Below are positions 26,926-35,804 of a stretch of 64,000 bases of DNA, one piece after another. This stretch comes from Roseibium sp. MMSF_3412 (GTDB lineage Bacteria > Pseudomonadota > Alphaproteobacteria > Rhizobiales > Stappiaceae): contig NZ_JASHJI010000009.1 of assembly GCF_030733265.1 (NCBI RefSeq), positions 1-64,000 on the forward strand, in the 5' to 3' direction. Position numbers and translations under genes: made by a program. Under the pieces are notes generated by a model, which was not told the origin of the DNA, did no database searches, and saw nothing but the letters and a program-made list of their open reading frames with translations. The stretch's first letter is position 1, and each line of letters opens with the position of its first letter.

Positions 26926-27174
26926 CCGAAATGGCCGGCATTTCTGCCGGCTATCCTCTAAAGACACTCGACCGTTGTTGCGCACATGCGCGGCAAGATT
27001 CATGTGATCGTCTTCGTGACGATGCAGAAAACACCGTGTCTTTTGCCCGAGGTCAATGCGCTTAGCTCCGTTTTGGTCTTTGGTCCTGCCCGGGTTCGCC
27101 AAAGGTATCTGGTTGCTTGCGGAAACATGGACGCGTTCCCGAAGACGGCTCACCTTACCGACGGAAGGCACATC

Positions 27175-28173
27175 ATGGACCAGACAGTGACATCGGCCCC
27201 TTCACCAGACCGGGAAACAGCGACCTCTGGCGCAGACCCATCTCTTGCCAGTTCCTCCAGCAAGAGCACGCACGCCAAAGCAGGCCACGCGTCTACCGTC
27301 CACAAGAGCCATTCCCTGCTGTTGCATGAGCGTTCGATATCGACGGGCAACAGGGCCAGCCTGCCCGAGAATTACCCGTACAAGAGGCGCATGAACCGGG
27401 CTCAATACGAAGCACGAAAACAGGAGCTTCAGATCGAACTGTTGAAGGTCCAGAACTGGGTCAAGGACAGCGGTCAGCGTATCATCGCAATTTTCGAGGG
27501 ACGGGACGCTGCCGGAAAAGGCGGCACGATCAAACGGTTCATGGAGCACCTGAACCCGCGCGGTGCACGCGTTGTCGCTCTCGAAAAGCCGACAGAAGCA
27601 GAGAAGGGCCAGTGGTACTTTCAGCGCTACGTGAAGCATCTGCCCACGAAGGGTGAGATCGTTCTGTTTGACCGGTCCTGGTACAACCGCGCCGGTGTCG
27701 AAAAAGTCATGGGCTTCTGCTCGCCGGCCGAATACATGGAATTCATGCGCCAGGTTCCGGAATTTGAGCGCATGCTCGTCAGAAGCGGCATTCGGCTTTT
27801 CAAGTTCTGGTTTTCGGTCAGCCGGGAGGAGCAACTGCGCAGGTTTCAGTCGCGCAACAGCGATCCTCTGAAGCACTGGAAACTCAGCCCGGTCGACGTC
27901 CAGTCCCTGGACATGTGGGACGACTATTCCGAAGCCAAGGAGAGCATGTTCTTTTACACCCACACAGCGGACGCGCCCTGGACGGTCGTCCGGTCAGACG
28001 ACAAGAAGCGCGCCAGATTGAACTGCATGCGATACTTCATCCGGTCAATGTCCTATCCGGCTGCCGACACGGAAATCAATCTGGATGCAGATCCGAAAAT
28101 CGTCGGGCCGGCGGACACATTTTATCAGACCCTGCAGGATTTCGACGCAACCAGGCAGTTCAAGGTCGAGTAG
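27175..28173 (+). CDS. ppk2: Polyphosphate kinase 2 (PPK2 family)
   Basis: Nucleotide kinase-like enzyme of 332 residues that transfers phosphate between polyphosphate and nucleotides. The P-loop is in FEGRDAAGKGGTIKRF (residues 108-122), the lid and Walker B region is IVLFDRSWYNRAGVEKVMG, and the C-terminal domain with LKHWKLSPVDVQSLDMWDDYSEAKE is typical of single-domain PPK2 proteins that phosphorylate nucleoside diphosphates. The first 65 residues are Ser/Thr/Ala-rich and probably disordered. ATG 27175 is chosen because GGAAGG lies upstream; in-frame ATGs at 27127 and 26986 are alternatives. It has no obvious partner gene and is convergent with the oxidoreductase gene. Confidence 0.9.
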   Translation: MDQTVTSAPSPDRETATSGADPSLASSSSKSTHAKAGHASTVHKSHSLLLHERSISTGNRASLPENYPYKRRMNRAQYEARKQELQIELLKVQNWVKDSGQRIIAIFEGRDAAGKGGTIKRFMEHLNPRGARVVALEKPTEAEKGQWYFQRYVKHLPTKGEIVLFDRSWYNRAGVEKVMGFCSPAEYMEFMRQVPEFERMLVRSGIRLFKFWFSVSREEQLRRFQSRNSDPLKHWKLSPVDVQSLDMWDDYSEAKESMFFYTHTADAPWTVVRSDDKKRARLNCMRYFIRSMSYPAADTEINLDADPKIVGPADTFYQTLQDFDATRQFKVE

Positions 28174-28186
28174 GTCGCGCAGCGAA

Positions 28187-28212
28187 GCGGTGCACAGATC
28201 GCTGCGCACCGC
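28187..28212. terminator. Possible bidirectional terminator hairpin between convergent genes
   Basis: Arms GCGGTGC (28187-28193) and GCACCGC (28206-28212) lie in the 55-base gap between the convergent ppk2 and oxidoreductase genes. There is no clear U-run on either strand, so the call rests on position and pairing. Confidence 0.35.
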
Positions 28213-28228
28213 CGCTGATGCCGGGGTA

Positions 28229-30661
28229 TCAGGTCTTGACCCGTTCCATCTTCGGATCGAGGAGCGGTGCCAGCGTGACGTCGGCCTTAACCCGTTCCGT
28301 GCCGACCTCAAGTTCATAGTCCGCGGCAAGGACATGGTCTCTGGTAACGCCGTCCGGATGCCGGACATAGCCGATCCCGATGCTCCGGCCGAGCGTGTGT
28401 CCATAGCCGCCGGAGCTCAGCCACCCGCACCGTTCACCGTTGCGATAGATCGTCTCCCGGCCAGACAGGATAACGTCACCGTCTGTCGTGAACGTCGCGA
28501 GCAGTTTCTTCACGCCGTTCTCGCGCTGTGCCTGAACGGCACTGCGCCCCTTGAAGTCGGCATTGGTTTTCATCTTGACGGCCCAGCCAAGACCGGCCTC
28601 GTCGGGTGTATGGTCCGGCCCGATGTCGGATCCCCAGGCACGATATCCTTTTTCAAGGCGCAAGGTCTCGATTGCACGGTAGCCCGCATTACGGAGCCCG
28701 AACGGTTCTCCCGCTTCATGCAAGGCGTCATAAACCGTCTGCGCATATTCCGCCGGCAAGTGCAGCTCCCAGCCCAGCTCGCCTACATAGGTGATGCGCA
28801 GTGCGAGCACGGGACAACCGGCAATTCCGATCCGCTTTGCCTGTGCAAAGGGAAATGCGTCGTTGCTGACATCGTCGCGGGTGCATTTGGAAAGAATCTC
28901 GCGCGCCTTCGGTCCAAACAGCGACAAAACGGAATTTGACGAGGTGACGTCGACGAGTTGGGCATTCAGTCCTTCGGGGATGTTGCGCCTGATCCAGTCG
29001 AAATCATGCGTGGCAAAGCCGGTCCCGGTGATGATGTAATATTCATCAAGGGCCGTGCGCACGCAGGTCAGATCGCACTCGATGCCGCCGCGGTCATTCA
29101 GCATCTGGGTGTAGATGATCGAACCGACCGGCCTGTCGACACGATTGGCAGCGATCCAGCTCAGTGCGGCTTCGGCATCCGGTCCTTTCAGGATGAATTT
29201 TGCAAAAGACGTCTGATCAAACAGAACGGCGGCTTCGCGCGCCGCCTTGTGCTCACGCCCGACGGGGCCGTGCCAGTTCGGCCGCTCGAACGTGTAGATG
29301 TCACGTGCCTCTTCGCCCGCAGCGGCGAACCAGTTCGGCCGTTCCCAGCCAAGTTTCTCGCCGAAGACCGCTCCGGCTGACTTCAGCCGGTCATAGAGCG
29401 GCGAACGCCGGCAAGGGCGTCCGCTGTCGTGTTCCTCCGACGGCCAGGCCATGGTGTAGTGCTTGCCATAGGCTTCCAGCGTGCGGGTTCTGACCCAGTC
29501 GGTATCCGTATGCGGCCGTCCGAAACGGCGGATATCGACCGGCCAGAGATCGTAGGGCGGTTCTCCCTTGGCAACCCATTCGGCCAGCGCCATGCCAGCG
29601 CCACCGCCGGCTGCGATCCCGAACGCATTGAAACCCGCCCCGACAAAGACATTTTCCATTTCAGGCGCTTCGCCGAGGATGAAGTTGCCGTCCGGTGTGA
29701 AGCTTTCCGGCCCGTTGACCAGTTGCTTGATGCCGACCTTTTCCAGCGCAGGGACGCGTGGCAGCGACAACTCCATCAATTGCTCGAAATGATCGAAGTT
29801 GCTGTCCAGAAGCTGGTAGTCGAACGGGTCCGGGACACCGTCGATTGCCCAGGGAATACCGTTCGGCTCGTACCCGCCCATGACAAGACCGCCAACTTCT
29901 TCCTTGTAGTAGGTAAGCCGGTCCGGATCGCGCAATGTCGGAAGGTTGGAGGGGACCCCGAAATTCTCCGTGATCATGTACTGGTGTTCGATGGAAACCA
30001 GTGGCACGGTGACGCCGATTGTTGCCGCCAGTTCCCGTGTCCATTGTCCACAGCACAGCACCAGTTTTTCGCAGGCAACATCGCCCTGTGCGGTGCGAAT
30101 ACCGGTCAGTTTTCCGCGTTCGGTCAGGATCTGAAGAACCGGCATGTTCTCGACAAGCTTAGCGCCGGCGGCCCGCGCACCCTTTGCGAGCGCCTGGGTA
30201 ATGTCGGAAGGGCTCGCCTGTCCATCCGTCGGCAGATAGGCGGCACCGACGACATCGCCGATGTCCATCAGCGGCCACAGCTCCTGCGCTTCCTTCGGCG
30301 TCAGCAGATGCATGTCGAGGCCGAAACTGTGCGCCGTCGTCGCCTGACGTTTCACCTCGGTCCAGCGTTCCTCGTTGCAGGCAAGACGAAGGCCGCCATT
30401 CATCTTCCAGCCTGTCGCCTGTCCTGTTTCGGCTTCAAGCCGGTCATAAAGCGAGATCGAGTATCCCAGAAGCTGAGTAATGTTGGCGCTGGAGCGAAGC
30501 TGACCGACCAGACCCGCCGCATGCCAGGTGGAACCGGATGTAAGAGCTGCCTTTTCCAGCAGCAGAACTTCCTGACCCATCTGTGCCAGGTGATAGGCCG
30601 TCGAACAGCCGACGATGCCGCCGCCGATGATAATGATCTTCGAAGAAGAGGGGAGTGTCAT
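28229..30661 (-). CDS. FAD-dependent oxidoreductase with GcvT domain (dimethylglycine dehydrogenase/sarcosine type), copy 1
   Basis: Enzyme of 810 residues expected to oxidise an N-methyl group and hand the one-carbon unit to tetrahydrofolate. The N-terminal DAO domain has the dinucleotide motif GGGIVGC and the TWHAAGLVGQLR segment, whose histidine carries FAD covalently in dimethylglycine dehydrogenase. A central FAO_M-like segment is followed by the aminomethyltransferase (GCV_T) domain from about residue 430 and a GCV_T C-terminal barrel. ATG 30661 is used; a GTG at 30673 would overlap the kinase stop (GTGA). Last gene of the transporter-kinase-oxidoreductase operon. The substrate is unknown; a paralogue is encoded at 37517. 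Confidence 0.9.
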   Translation of the reverse strand: MTLPSSSKIIIIGGGIVGCSTAYHLAQMGQEVLLLEKAALTSGSTWHAAGLVGQLRSSANITQLLGYSISLYDRLEAETGQATGWKMNGGLRLACNEERWTEVKRQATTAHSFGLDMHLLTPKEAQELWPLMDIGDVVGAAYLPTDGQASPSDITQALAKGARAAGAKLVENMPVLQILTERGKLTGIRTAQGDVACEKLVLCCGQWTRELAATIGVTVPLVSIEHQYMITENFGVPSNLPTLRDPDRLTYYKEEVGGLVMGGYEPNGIPWAIDGVPDPFDYQLLDSNFDHFEQLMELSLPRVPALEKVGIKQLVNGPESFTPDGNFILGEAPEMENVFVGAGFNAFGIAAGGGAGMALAEWVAKGEPPYDLWPVDIRRFGRPHTDTDWVRTRTLEAYGKHYTMAWPSEEHDSGRPCRRSPLYDRLKSAGAVFGEKLGWERPNWFAAAGEEARDIYTFERPNWHGPVGREHKAAREAAVLFDQTSFAKFILKGPDAEAALSWIAANRVDRPVGSIIYTQMLNDRGGIECDLTCVRTALDEYYIITGTGFATHDFDWIRRNIPEGLNAQLVDVTSSNSVLSLFGPKAREILSKCTRDDVSNDAFPFAQAKRIGIAGCPVLALRITYVGELGWELHLPAEYAQTVYDALHEAGEPFGLRNAGYRAIETLRLEKGYRAWGSDIGPDHTPDEAGLGWAVKMKTNADFKGRSAVQAQRENGVKKLLATFTTDGDVILSGRETIYRNGERCGWLSSGGYGHTLGRSIGIGYVRHPDGVTRDHVLAADYELEVGTERVKADVTLAPLLDPKMERVKT

Positions 30662-30669
30662 GAGGGCTC

Positions 30670-31545
30670 TCACAATTCACGGAATTCGGAAAGGGCGGCA
30701 TTCAGCCGCTCCATGTTCTCGCTTGTGTATGCGGCGTAGTCGAAATCCAGATCCGAATGGATTTCGGACGTCATCGACCACAGCGTTTCGCGCATCAGGG
30801 AGGTGCATTTCATCGCGGTGTAGGCGCGCCGGTACCTGTCTGCCGGTGCTTCGAAATACTGTTCGAGCATCGCGTTTTCCTGGGCTTCACTCAGCCCGTT
30901 GTTGGAGGCAAGACCGGCAAGATCGAAAAGCGGCGAGTTGAAACCGCCATATTCCCAGTCGATCAGCCAGAGCCGTTCACCATCATCAAGCAGATTGGCG
31001 GCCAGAAGATCATTGTGCCCGATGACCAGATCGACCGGTCCTACGGCCGCTTCCAGATCCGACAGCGTGTCCATCAGTCCAGGGAGCAAACCGGAATGGG
31101 CAGAACCGTCGGCTTTCAGGCGTGTTGCGTAGGTCCGGTTCACCTGAAACGGCCAGAAGGCGAGCACCGGTCCTGTGAGATGAATGCCAAGCTCCCGATG
31201 CGCTCTGGCAACCAGATCGACGATTTTTGCAAGGTTTGCCGGATCCCGCACATCGACTTCCTCGAAGGTTCTGGCTTCCACAAAATCCAGCACCAGAACT
31301 CCGGGCTCCTGGTGAACAACCGCCGGTGATACGCCGGCCATTTCTGCAGCCCTGCTGAGCGCGAGTTCGTTCCAGCGCATGACCCCGTGCTCGGGAATGT
31401 CATCGCCGAGCCGCACCACAAAACGGCGGCTGCCGTCCCGCACGAAAAGATTGATATTCGTGATGCCGCCCCCGAGAGCGGTTATGTCCTGGGGATCGGC
31501 AAAACAGGAAAGCGCGGCAGCGCGGGCAATGGCAGTTTCGGACAT
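30670..31545 (-). CDS. Choline/ethanolamine-kinase-like phosphotransferase, copy 1
   Basis: Putative small-molecule kinase of 291 residues in the aminoglycoside phosphotransferase/choline kinase superfamily. The catalytic Brenner loop is H177-N-D179-LLAAN184, and the metal-binding segment is LIDWEYGGFNSPLFDLAG (D196, E198), the form typical of choline and ethanolamine kinases of the LicA type. The glycine-rich loop is LGGGITNINLFVR. It starts three bases after the permease stop and ends next to the oxidoreductase start, so it is co-translated with a glycine-betaine-type importer. It probably phosphorylates the imported compound or a breakdown product; no kinase is needed in the classical betaine demethylation route. 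Confidence 0.87.
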   Translation of the reverse strand: MSETAIARAAALSCFADPQDITALGGGITNINLFVRDGSRRFVVRLGDDIPEHGVMRWNELALSRAAEMAGVSPAVVHQEPGVLVLDFVEARTFEEVDVRDPANLAKIVDLVARAHRELGIHLTGPVLAFWPFQVNRTYATRLKADGSAHSGLLPGLMDTLSDLEAAVGPVDLVIGHNDLLAANLLDDGERLWLIDWEYGGFNSPLFDLAGLASNNGLSEAQENAMLEQYFEAPADRYRRAYTAMKCTSLMRETLWSMTSEIHSDLDFDYAAYTSENMERLNAALSEFREL

Positions 31546-31548
31546 GTG

Positions 31549-33534
31549 TTAAACCCCCAACCTTTCGCGCTGACCTGCTGCGAGCGCGTTGATGATCCTG
31601 TCGGTGATGATGGCGATGAAGGCAACCGAAAGGCCGGCAACGATGCCTTGTCCGGCATTTGCCTTTGTCAGCGCGATATAGACTTCCTGGCCGAGATCCC
31701 TTGTGCCGACAAGAGCCGTGATCACCAACATCGACAATGCAAGCATGATCGTCTGGTTCAGCCCCAGGAAGAGATGCGGCGTGGCCAGCGGCAGCTTGAT
31801 GCGCCACAGCAATTGCCGTTTCGTGCATCCGGACATCAGGCCTGCTTCGATCAGCGGCGGCGGGACTTCCTTGAGCCCATGCGCCGCATAGCGGACGGCC
31901 GGGGCGAGAGCATAGAGGATCACGGCGATCATGGCGCTGAAGTCACCCACCCGGAACAGCATGACGACGGGGATCAGATAGACAAAGCTCGGCAGTGTCT
32001 GCAGCGTGTCCATCACCCCCAGAATGATGCGTCCGGCCCGCGGACTTTCCGCCGCCCAGATGCCGAGCGGGATTCCGATGAGCGTTGCGATGAGAACCGA
32101 GACGCCGCACAGGTAGATCGTCACCATCGCTTTGGGCCAAAGACCCGAGGCGGCAATGAAGGTCATCAGGAGAGCTGCGAGCACGCCGATCTGCCAGCCG
32201 CCGACGCGCCAGGCGATCAGAGCGGTCGCGATGATACCCCAGGCCCATGGAATGCCCGCAAAGAACTTTTTCACCGGCAGAAGCAGCCATTGCAGGATCA
32301 CGGTCTTGATGGCCTCGAACGTATCGAAGAAATTGACGTTGATCCATTCCATCGTATTCGACCAGAACGGGCCGGTCGTAATGGTCAGGGCGTCCGGATA
32401 GGTCTGGACCGCCGGCACGAACCGGCCGAGAACCAGAGTGGACGCGATCACAAGGAAGACGGTTCCGGTCCAGGGGTGGCGCTGCAGGATGTTGCCTTCC
32501 AGCGGATGGCGCGCGCTGCGTTCGGAAAAGGCCTGGCTTGCCCGGTCGAGGGCGATCGCCATGACCACAATGCCGAGACCGGCCTCGATCCCGCCGCCGA
32601 TATCAAGCCGCCGCAGGCTCGACAGGACATCGAAGCCAAGGCCGCCGGCACCGATCATGGAGGCAATGATCACCATGTTCAGCGTCAGCATGATCACCTG
32701 GTTGACCCCGACCATCAGCGTCGGCACCGCAGAGGGAACAAGAACCTTCCACATCATCTGCCGGTTGCGGCAACCGGCCATGCGGCCCGCTTCGATCACT
32801 TCGGTCGGTACCGAGTTCAACGCTATGATGGTGACGCGAACCATGGGCGGCATGGCATAGATCACCGTGGCAACCAGCGCCGCGACCGGACCGAAACCGA
32901 ACAGGATCAGGATGGGAACGAGATAGGCAAAGACCGGCACGGTCTGCATCAGGTCGAGAACCGGTCGCAACATGCGCTCAAACCAGCTGACGCGATAGGC
33001 CAGGATGCCGAGGAAGAGCCCCCCGACGACACCGATCGGGACCGAGATCAGCACCGAGGCAAGCGTGACCATCGCGCTTTCCCATTGCCCGAAAACAGCC
33101 AGATACAGGAAACAGGCACCGACGAGAACGGACAGGAACCAGTCGCGCGCATAGTGTCCGATTGCCATGATCGTCACGATCACCGCGATCCAGCTGAGCG
33201 CCGGGGCGACCTGGACAGCTGCATCGCCGACGCCGCTGGTGAACCCTTCAACCAGCAGATTGCGCAGGATCTGGTAGGGAGCTTCGATCAGCGCGGATAT
33301 CGCCCGGGTAAGGTCGCGGAACGAAAAGAAGTAAAAGCCGGCGCTCTCCACAAGCCAGTCGAGAAACGCACTGATGTGGTCTTCAAGCGGAAACTCCCAG
33401 CCTTTCGGGTAGCGCACGATCCAGCGGGCGTCGAGCGCCTTGTAAAGCTGAAAGGAGTAGGTCGAAAGCAGCCAGGTGGCAGCGAAAAGCGCACCCCAGA
33501 ACAGCCAGCCGGACTTTGCTGCGCGTGCAATCAT
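31549..33534 (-). CDS. Glycine betaine/proline-type ABC permease with two fused permease domains
   Basis: Inner-membrane protein of 661 residues, about twice the usual length of ProW/OpuAB. Two BPD_transp_1 modules are visible: the first contains GLFLGILAYRVSWFERMLRPVLDLMQTVPVFAYL and EAGRMAGCRNRQMMWKVLVPSA, the second GIPLGIWAAESPRAGRIILGVMDTLQTLPSFVYL and EAGLMSGCTKRQLLWRIKLP. The product could therefore form the whole translocation pore as one chain. An extra hydrophobic N-terminal region precedes the first module. The start overlaps the ATPase stop by four bases. A long open frame on the opposite strand of this gene is a shadow. Confidence 0.92.
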   Translation of the reverse strand: MIARAAKSGWLFWGALFAATWLLSTYSFQLYKALDARWIVRYPKGWEFPLEDHISAFLDWLVESAGFYFFSFRDLTRAISALIEAPYQILRNLLVEGFTSGVGDAAVQVAPALSWIAVIVTIMAIGHYARDWFLSVLVGACFLYLAVFGQWESAMVTLASVLISVPIGVVGGLFLGILAYRVSWFERMLRPVLDLMQTVPVFAYLVPILILFGFGPVAALVATVIYAMPPMVRVTIIALNSVPTEVIEAGRMAGCRNRQMMWKVLVPSAVPTLMVGVNQVIMLTLNMVIIASMIGAGGLGFDVLSSLRRLDIGGGIEAGLGIVVMAIALDRASQAFSERSARHPLEGNILQRHPWTGTVFLVIASTLVLGRFVPAVQTYPDALTITTGPFWSNTMEWINVNFFDTFEAIKTVILQWLLLPVKKFFAGIPWAWGIIATALIAWRVGGWQIGVLAALLMTFIAASGLWPKAMVTIYLCGVSVLIATLIGIPLGIWAAESPRAGRIILGVMDTLQTLPSFVYLIPVVMLFRVGDFSAMIAVILYALAPAVRYAAHGLKEVPPPLIEAGLMSGCTKRQLLWRIKLPLATPHLFLGLNQTIMLALSMLVITALVGTRDLGQEVYIALTKANAGQGIVAGLSVAFIAIITDRIINALAAGQRERLGV

Positions 33535-34544
33535 CTTCGGCCTACCAGCACATCGATGACCGCCTTCCGGGAAATCTGTCCAACCGGCTTGCCGTCTTCC
33601 AGCACCTTGTGCGGCAGGTCAGAGGCTTCGACCGGGTCGGCAATGGCTTCGATCACGGCGTCGTGGGACACGTCACCGGCGAAACTGTCGCCGTCTATCG
33701 GCTCCATCACCGATGCGGCACGAATCACTTTCGCACGGCTGACATGGCGGGTGAATTCGGCGACATAATCGGTCGCCGGCTGCAAGACGAGGTCTTCAGG
33801 CGTTGCCACCTGTTCAATGATCCCGTCCTTCATGACCGCAATTCGGTCGGCGAGCCTTATGGCCTCGTCAAAGTCATGTGTAATAAAGACAATCGTCTTG
33901 TGAAGAATGTTCTGAAGCCTCAGGAACTCGTCCTGCATCTCGCGCCGGATCAACGGATCGAGGGCGGAAAACGGCTCGTCCAGGAACCAGATATCCGGTT
34001 CGGCCGCCAGGCTGCGGGCAATGCCGACGCGCTGCTGCTGCCCGCCCGAAAGCTCTCGCGGAAAATAGCCCTCACGTCCTTTGAGGCCCACAAGTTCCAC
34101 GACTTCTTGCGCCCTTGCTTCGCGCGTTTTCTTGTCAACGCCCTGAATATCCAGCGGGAAGGCTGCGTTCTCCAGGACCGTCAGATGCGGCAGCAAGGCG
34201 AATTGCTGGAACACCATGCCCATCTTCTTGCGCCGGATCTGGATAAGTTCCTCTTCGCTGGCGCTAAGCAGGTCCTTGCCCTCGAAACGGATCTCGCCCG
34301 CCGTCGACTCCACAAGCCGCGACATGCACCGGACAAGCGTCGACTTGCCGGAGCCGGAAAGCCCCATGATGACGAAGATCTCGCCCTTGCGGATCTGGAC
34401 ATTCACCGCCCTGACCGCGCCGATAAGATTGGCGGCTTCGAGATCGGCGGAGGAGGGGCTGGAGTTGGTGTTTAAAAACGTATCGGCCTGTGCGCCGTAG
34501 AGCTTCCATACGTTCCGGCAATCGAGAATTACGGGCGTCGTCAT
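33531..34544 (-). CDS. Glycine betaine/proline-type ABC transporter ATP-binding protein (ProV-like)
   Basis: ATPase of 337 residues. Walker A is GLSGSGKS at residues 61-68, the signature is [16 protein letters not shown], Walker B is [13 protein letters not shown] and the H-loop is [10 protein letters not shown] short C-terminal region after about 270 resembles part of a CBS domain ([21 protein letters not shown]), as in osmoregulated OpuA/ProV proteins, but is shorter than a full pair. It is separated from the binding-protein gene by 117 bases containing a strong hairpin. Confidence 0.93.
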   Translation of the reverse strand: MTTPVILDCRNVWKLYGAQADTFLNTNSSPSSADLEAANLIGAVRAVNVQIRKGEIFVIMGLSGSGKSTLVRCMSRLVESTAGEIRFEGKDLLSASEEELIQIRRKKMGMVFQQFALLPHLTVLENAAFPLDIQGVDKKTREARAQEVVELVGLKGREGYFPRELSGGQQQRVGIARSLAAEPDIWFLDEPFSALDPLIRREMQDEFLRLQNILHKTIVFITHDFDEAIRLADRIAVMKDGIIEQVATPEDLVLQPATDYVAEFTRHVSRAKVIRAASVMEPIDGDSFAGDVSHDAVIEAIADPVEASDLPHKVLEDGKPVGQISRKAVIDVLVGRR

Positions 34545-34611
34545 CCAGTCCTCGGTGGAGGTTGTTTCCCCAAATTTGGGAAACTCTCTTGGCTGTTATC
34601 CGGACAAGTGT

Positions 34612-34646
34612 CCGGCACGCATCGGTGTCAGATCGATGCGTGCCGG
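34612..34646 (-). other. Strong intercistronic hairpin between proX-like and proV-like genes
   Basis: Perfect 13-base arms (34612-34624 and 34634-34646) around a 9-base loop, 15 bases after the proX-like stop on the minus strand. No U-run follows. A 12-base palindrome (CCCAAATTTGGG, 34569-34580) lies between it and the ATPase start. It is likely to set the ratio of binding-protein to transporter mRNA, by stabilising the 3-prime end or by partial termination. Confidence 0.6.
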
Positions 34647-34661
34647 AAGTATGGGACGGTC

Positions 34662-35594
34662 TTACTTGGCAATCCAGCCCGACCACGTGTCCTTGTTGTC
34701 CGCCATCCACGCCGCGACCGTGTCTTCAACGGATTTTCCGTTGAGGTCCACTTCAGTCACCATGGCGCCGTAATCGGCATTTGAAAGATTGAAGTTCTCG
34801 ATCGCCTTCTTGGCGCCCGGCCATTTGTCGCCGACACCCGCCCAGCTAACTTTCCAGATCGGGCCGCGCGGCTTGCCGCAGTCATAGGCCGCATCCGGAT
34901 TCACACCAACAGACGGATCGGCATAACACTCTGGCGAAAACGGTGGGAACTCTACGAATTCACCGTCGTATTTCGCGGGCGCCCAATGCGGTGCATAAAC
35001 CCAGAGCATGATCGGGTCCTGGCGCTGATAGGCCGCTTCCAGTTCCGCGAACAGGGCGGCATCCGTTCCGGCGTGTACCACTTCGAAGTCCAGCCCGAGA
35101 GCCTCGACGCGCTCCTCGTCAAATCCGCCCCAGGTCACCGGGCCGCCCAGGTAGCGTCCGAAGGGCGCGGTTTCCGGTGTTGCGAATTCTTCAGCGCAAT
35201 CCTTCAACGCTTCCCAGTTTGGAAGACCCGGGCAGCGTTCCTTCATGTAGGCGGGGTACCACCATTCCTCGATTGCCTGCAGGCCGGTCTCACCGAGATT
35301 GACGACGTCGCCCGTCGCGAAAGCCTCGTCCATCGCCTCACGGCCCGTGGTTTCCCAGATTTCCATCGCGACGTGCAGGTCACCCGTTTTCAAGCCGGCG
35401 AACTGGGCGATGTAGTCGGCCTGAACGTATTCGACGTTGTACCCCGCTTCCTTCAGGATCTCACCCATCAGCTTGGTCGTGATCAACTGACCGGACCAGT
35501 CGTGAAGTGTCAACTTGATCGGATCGCTGGATTCGGCTGCGAGCGCAGGCGCGACGGCCAGCATAGCGGACAGTGCCAATGAAACGCGCTTCAT
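34662..35594 (-). CDS. Glycine betaine/choline-type ABC substrate-binding protein (ProX/ChoX-like, OpuAC fold)
   Basis: Periplasmic binding protein of 310 residues. A signal peptide (residues 1-19, MKRVSLALSAMLAVAPALAA) precedes the OpuAC domain that starts at IKLTLHDWSGQLITTKLMGEIL. It is rich in Trp and Tyr (EIWETTG, EEWWYPAY, GPIWKVSWAGV), as expected for binding a quaternary-ammonium group in an aromatic box. ATG 35594 is preceded by GGGGAG. First gene of the operon; a 15-base element shared with the deoR region lies about 105 bases upstream. The ligand could be betaine, choline or a related trimethylammonium compound. Confidence 0.9.
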   Translation of the reverse strand: MKRVSLALSAMLAVAPALAAESSDPIKLTLHDWSGQLITTKLMGEILKEAGYNVEYVQADYIAQFAGLKTGDLHVAMEIWETTGREAMDEAFATGDVVNLGETGLQAIEEWWYPAYMKERCPGLPNWEALKDCAEEFATPETAPFGRYLGGPVTWGGFDEERVEALGLDFEVVHAGTDAALFAELEAAYQRQDPIMLWVYAPHWAPAKYDGEFVEFPPFSPECYADPSVGVNPDAAYDCGKPRGPIWKVSWAGVGDKWPGAKKAIENFNLSNADYGAMVTEVDLNGKSVEDTVAAWMADNKDTWSGWIAK

Positions 35595-35689
35595 ATTTAT
35601 CTCCCCGTCTGAAATTGCCAATGCATGACTGCCCTGACGTCACACCCCTGAGCAGCTGCCAACTCGGCACAACACCCTCATAGACTGTC

Positions 35690-35733
35690 AGTATAAATCA
35701 ACAAAAAGCAACATTTACGTTCGACTTTTGTGG
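35690..35733 (-). promoter_or_regulatory. Candidate DeoR operator pair and promoter of the transporter operon
   Basis: Site CAACAAAAAGCAACA at 35699-35713 differs from the site at 40001-40015 (opposite strand) at one of 15 positions, and is a CAACA-N5-CAACA direct repeat. A weaker inverted copy (10 of 15) is at 35719-35733, about two helical turns away. On the minus strand TATACT (35690-35695) would suit a -10 box, putting the site over the promoter. It lies between the divergent binding-protein and phosphatase genes and could act on both. Confidence 0.6.
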
Positions 35734-35804
35734 ATTTTGGATACATTTTGAGCATTCGATGATCAATCGGACGACAAAATCCTCAGCTTTCGGGAATTCT
35801 CAGA

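Noticed and set aside
29429-30739. A 436-codon plus-strand frame opposite oxidoreductase copy 1.
   Set aside because: Shadow of the GcvT-type gene; composition is atypical and no start signal is seen.
31387-33768. A 793-codon open frame on the plus strand opposite the double permease gene.
   Set aside because: Its translation is rich in His, Asp, Arg and Gln with no domain, the expected mirror of a GC-rich membrane-protein gene, and the minus-strand protein is a clear permease.
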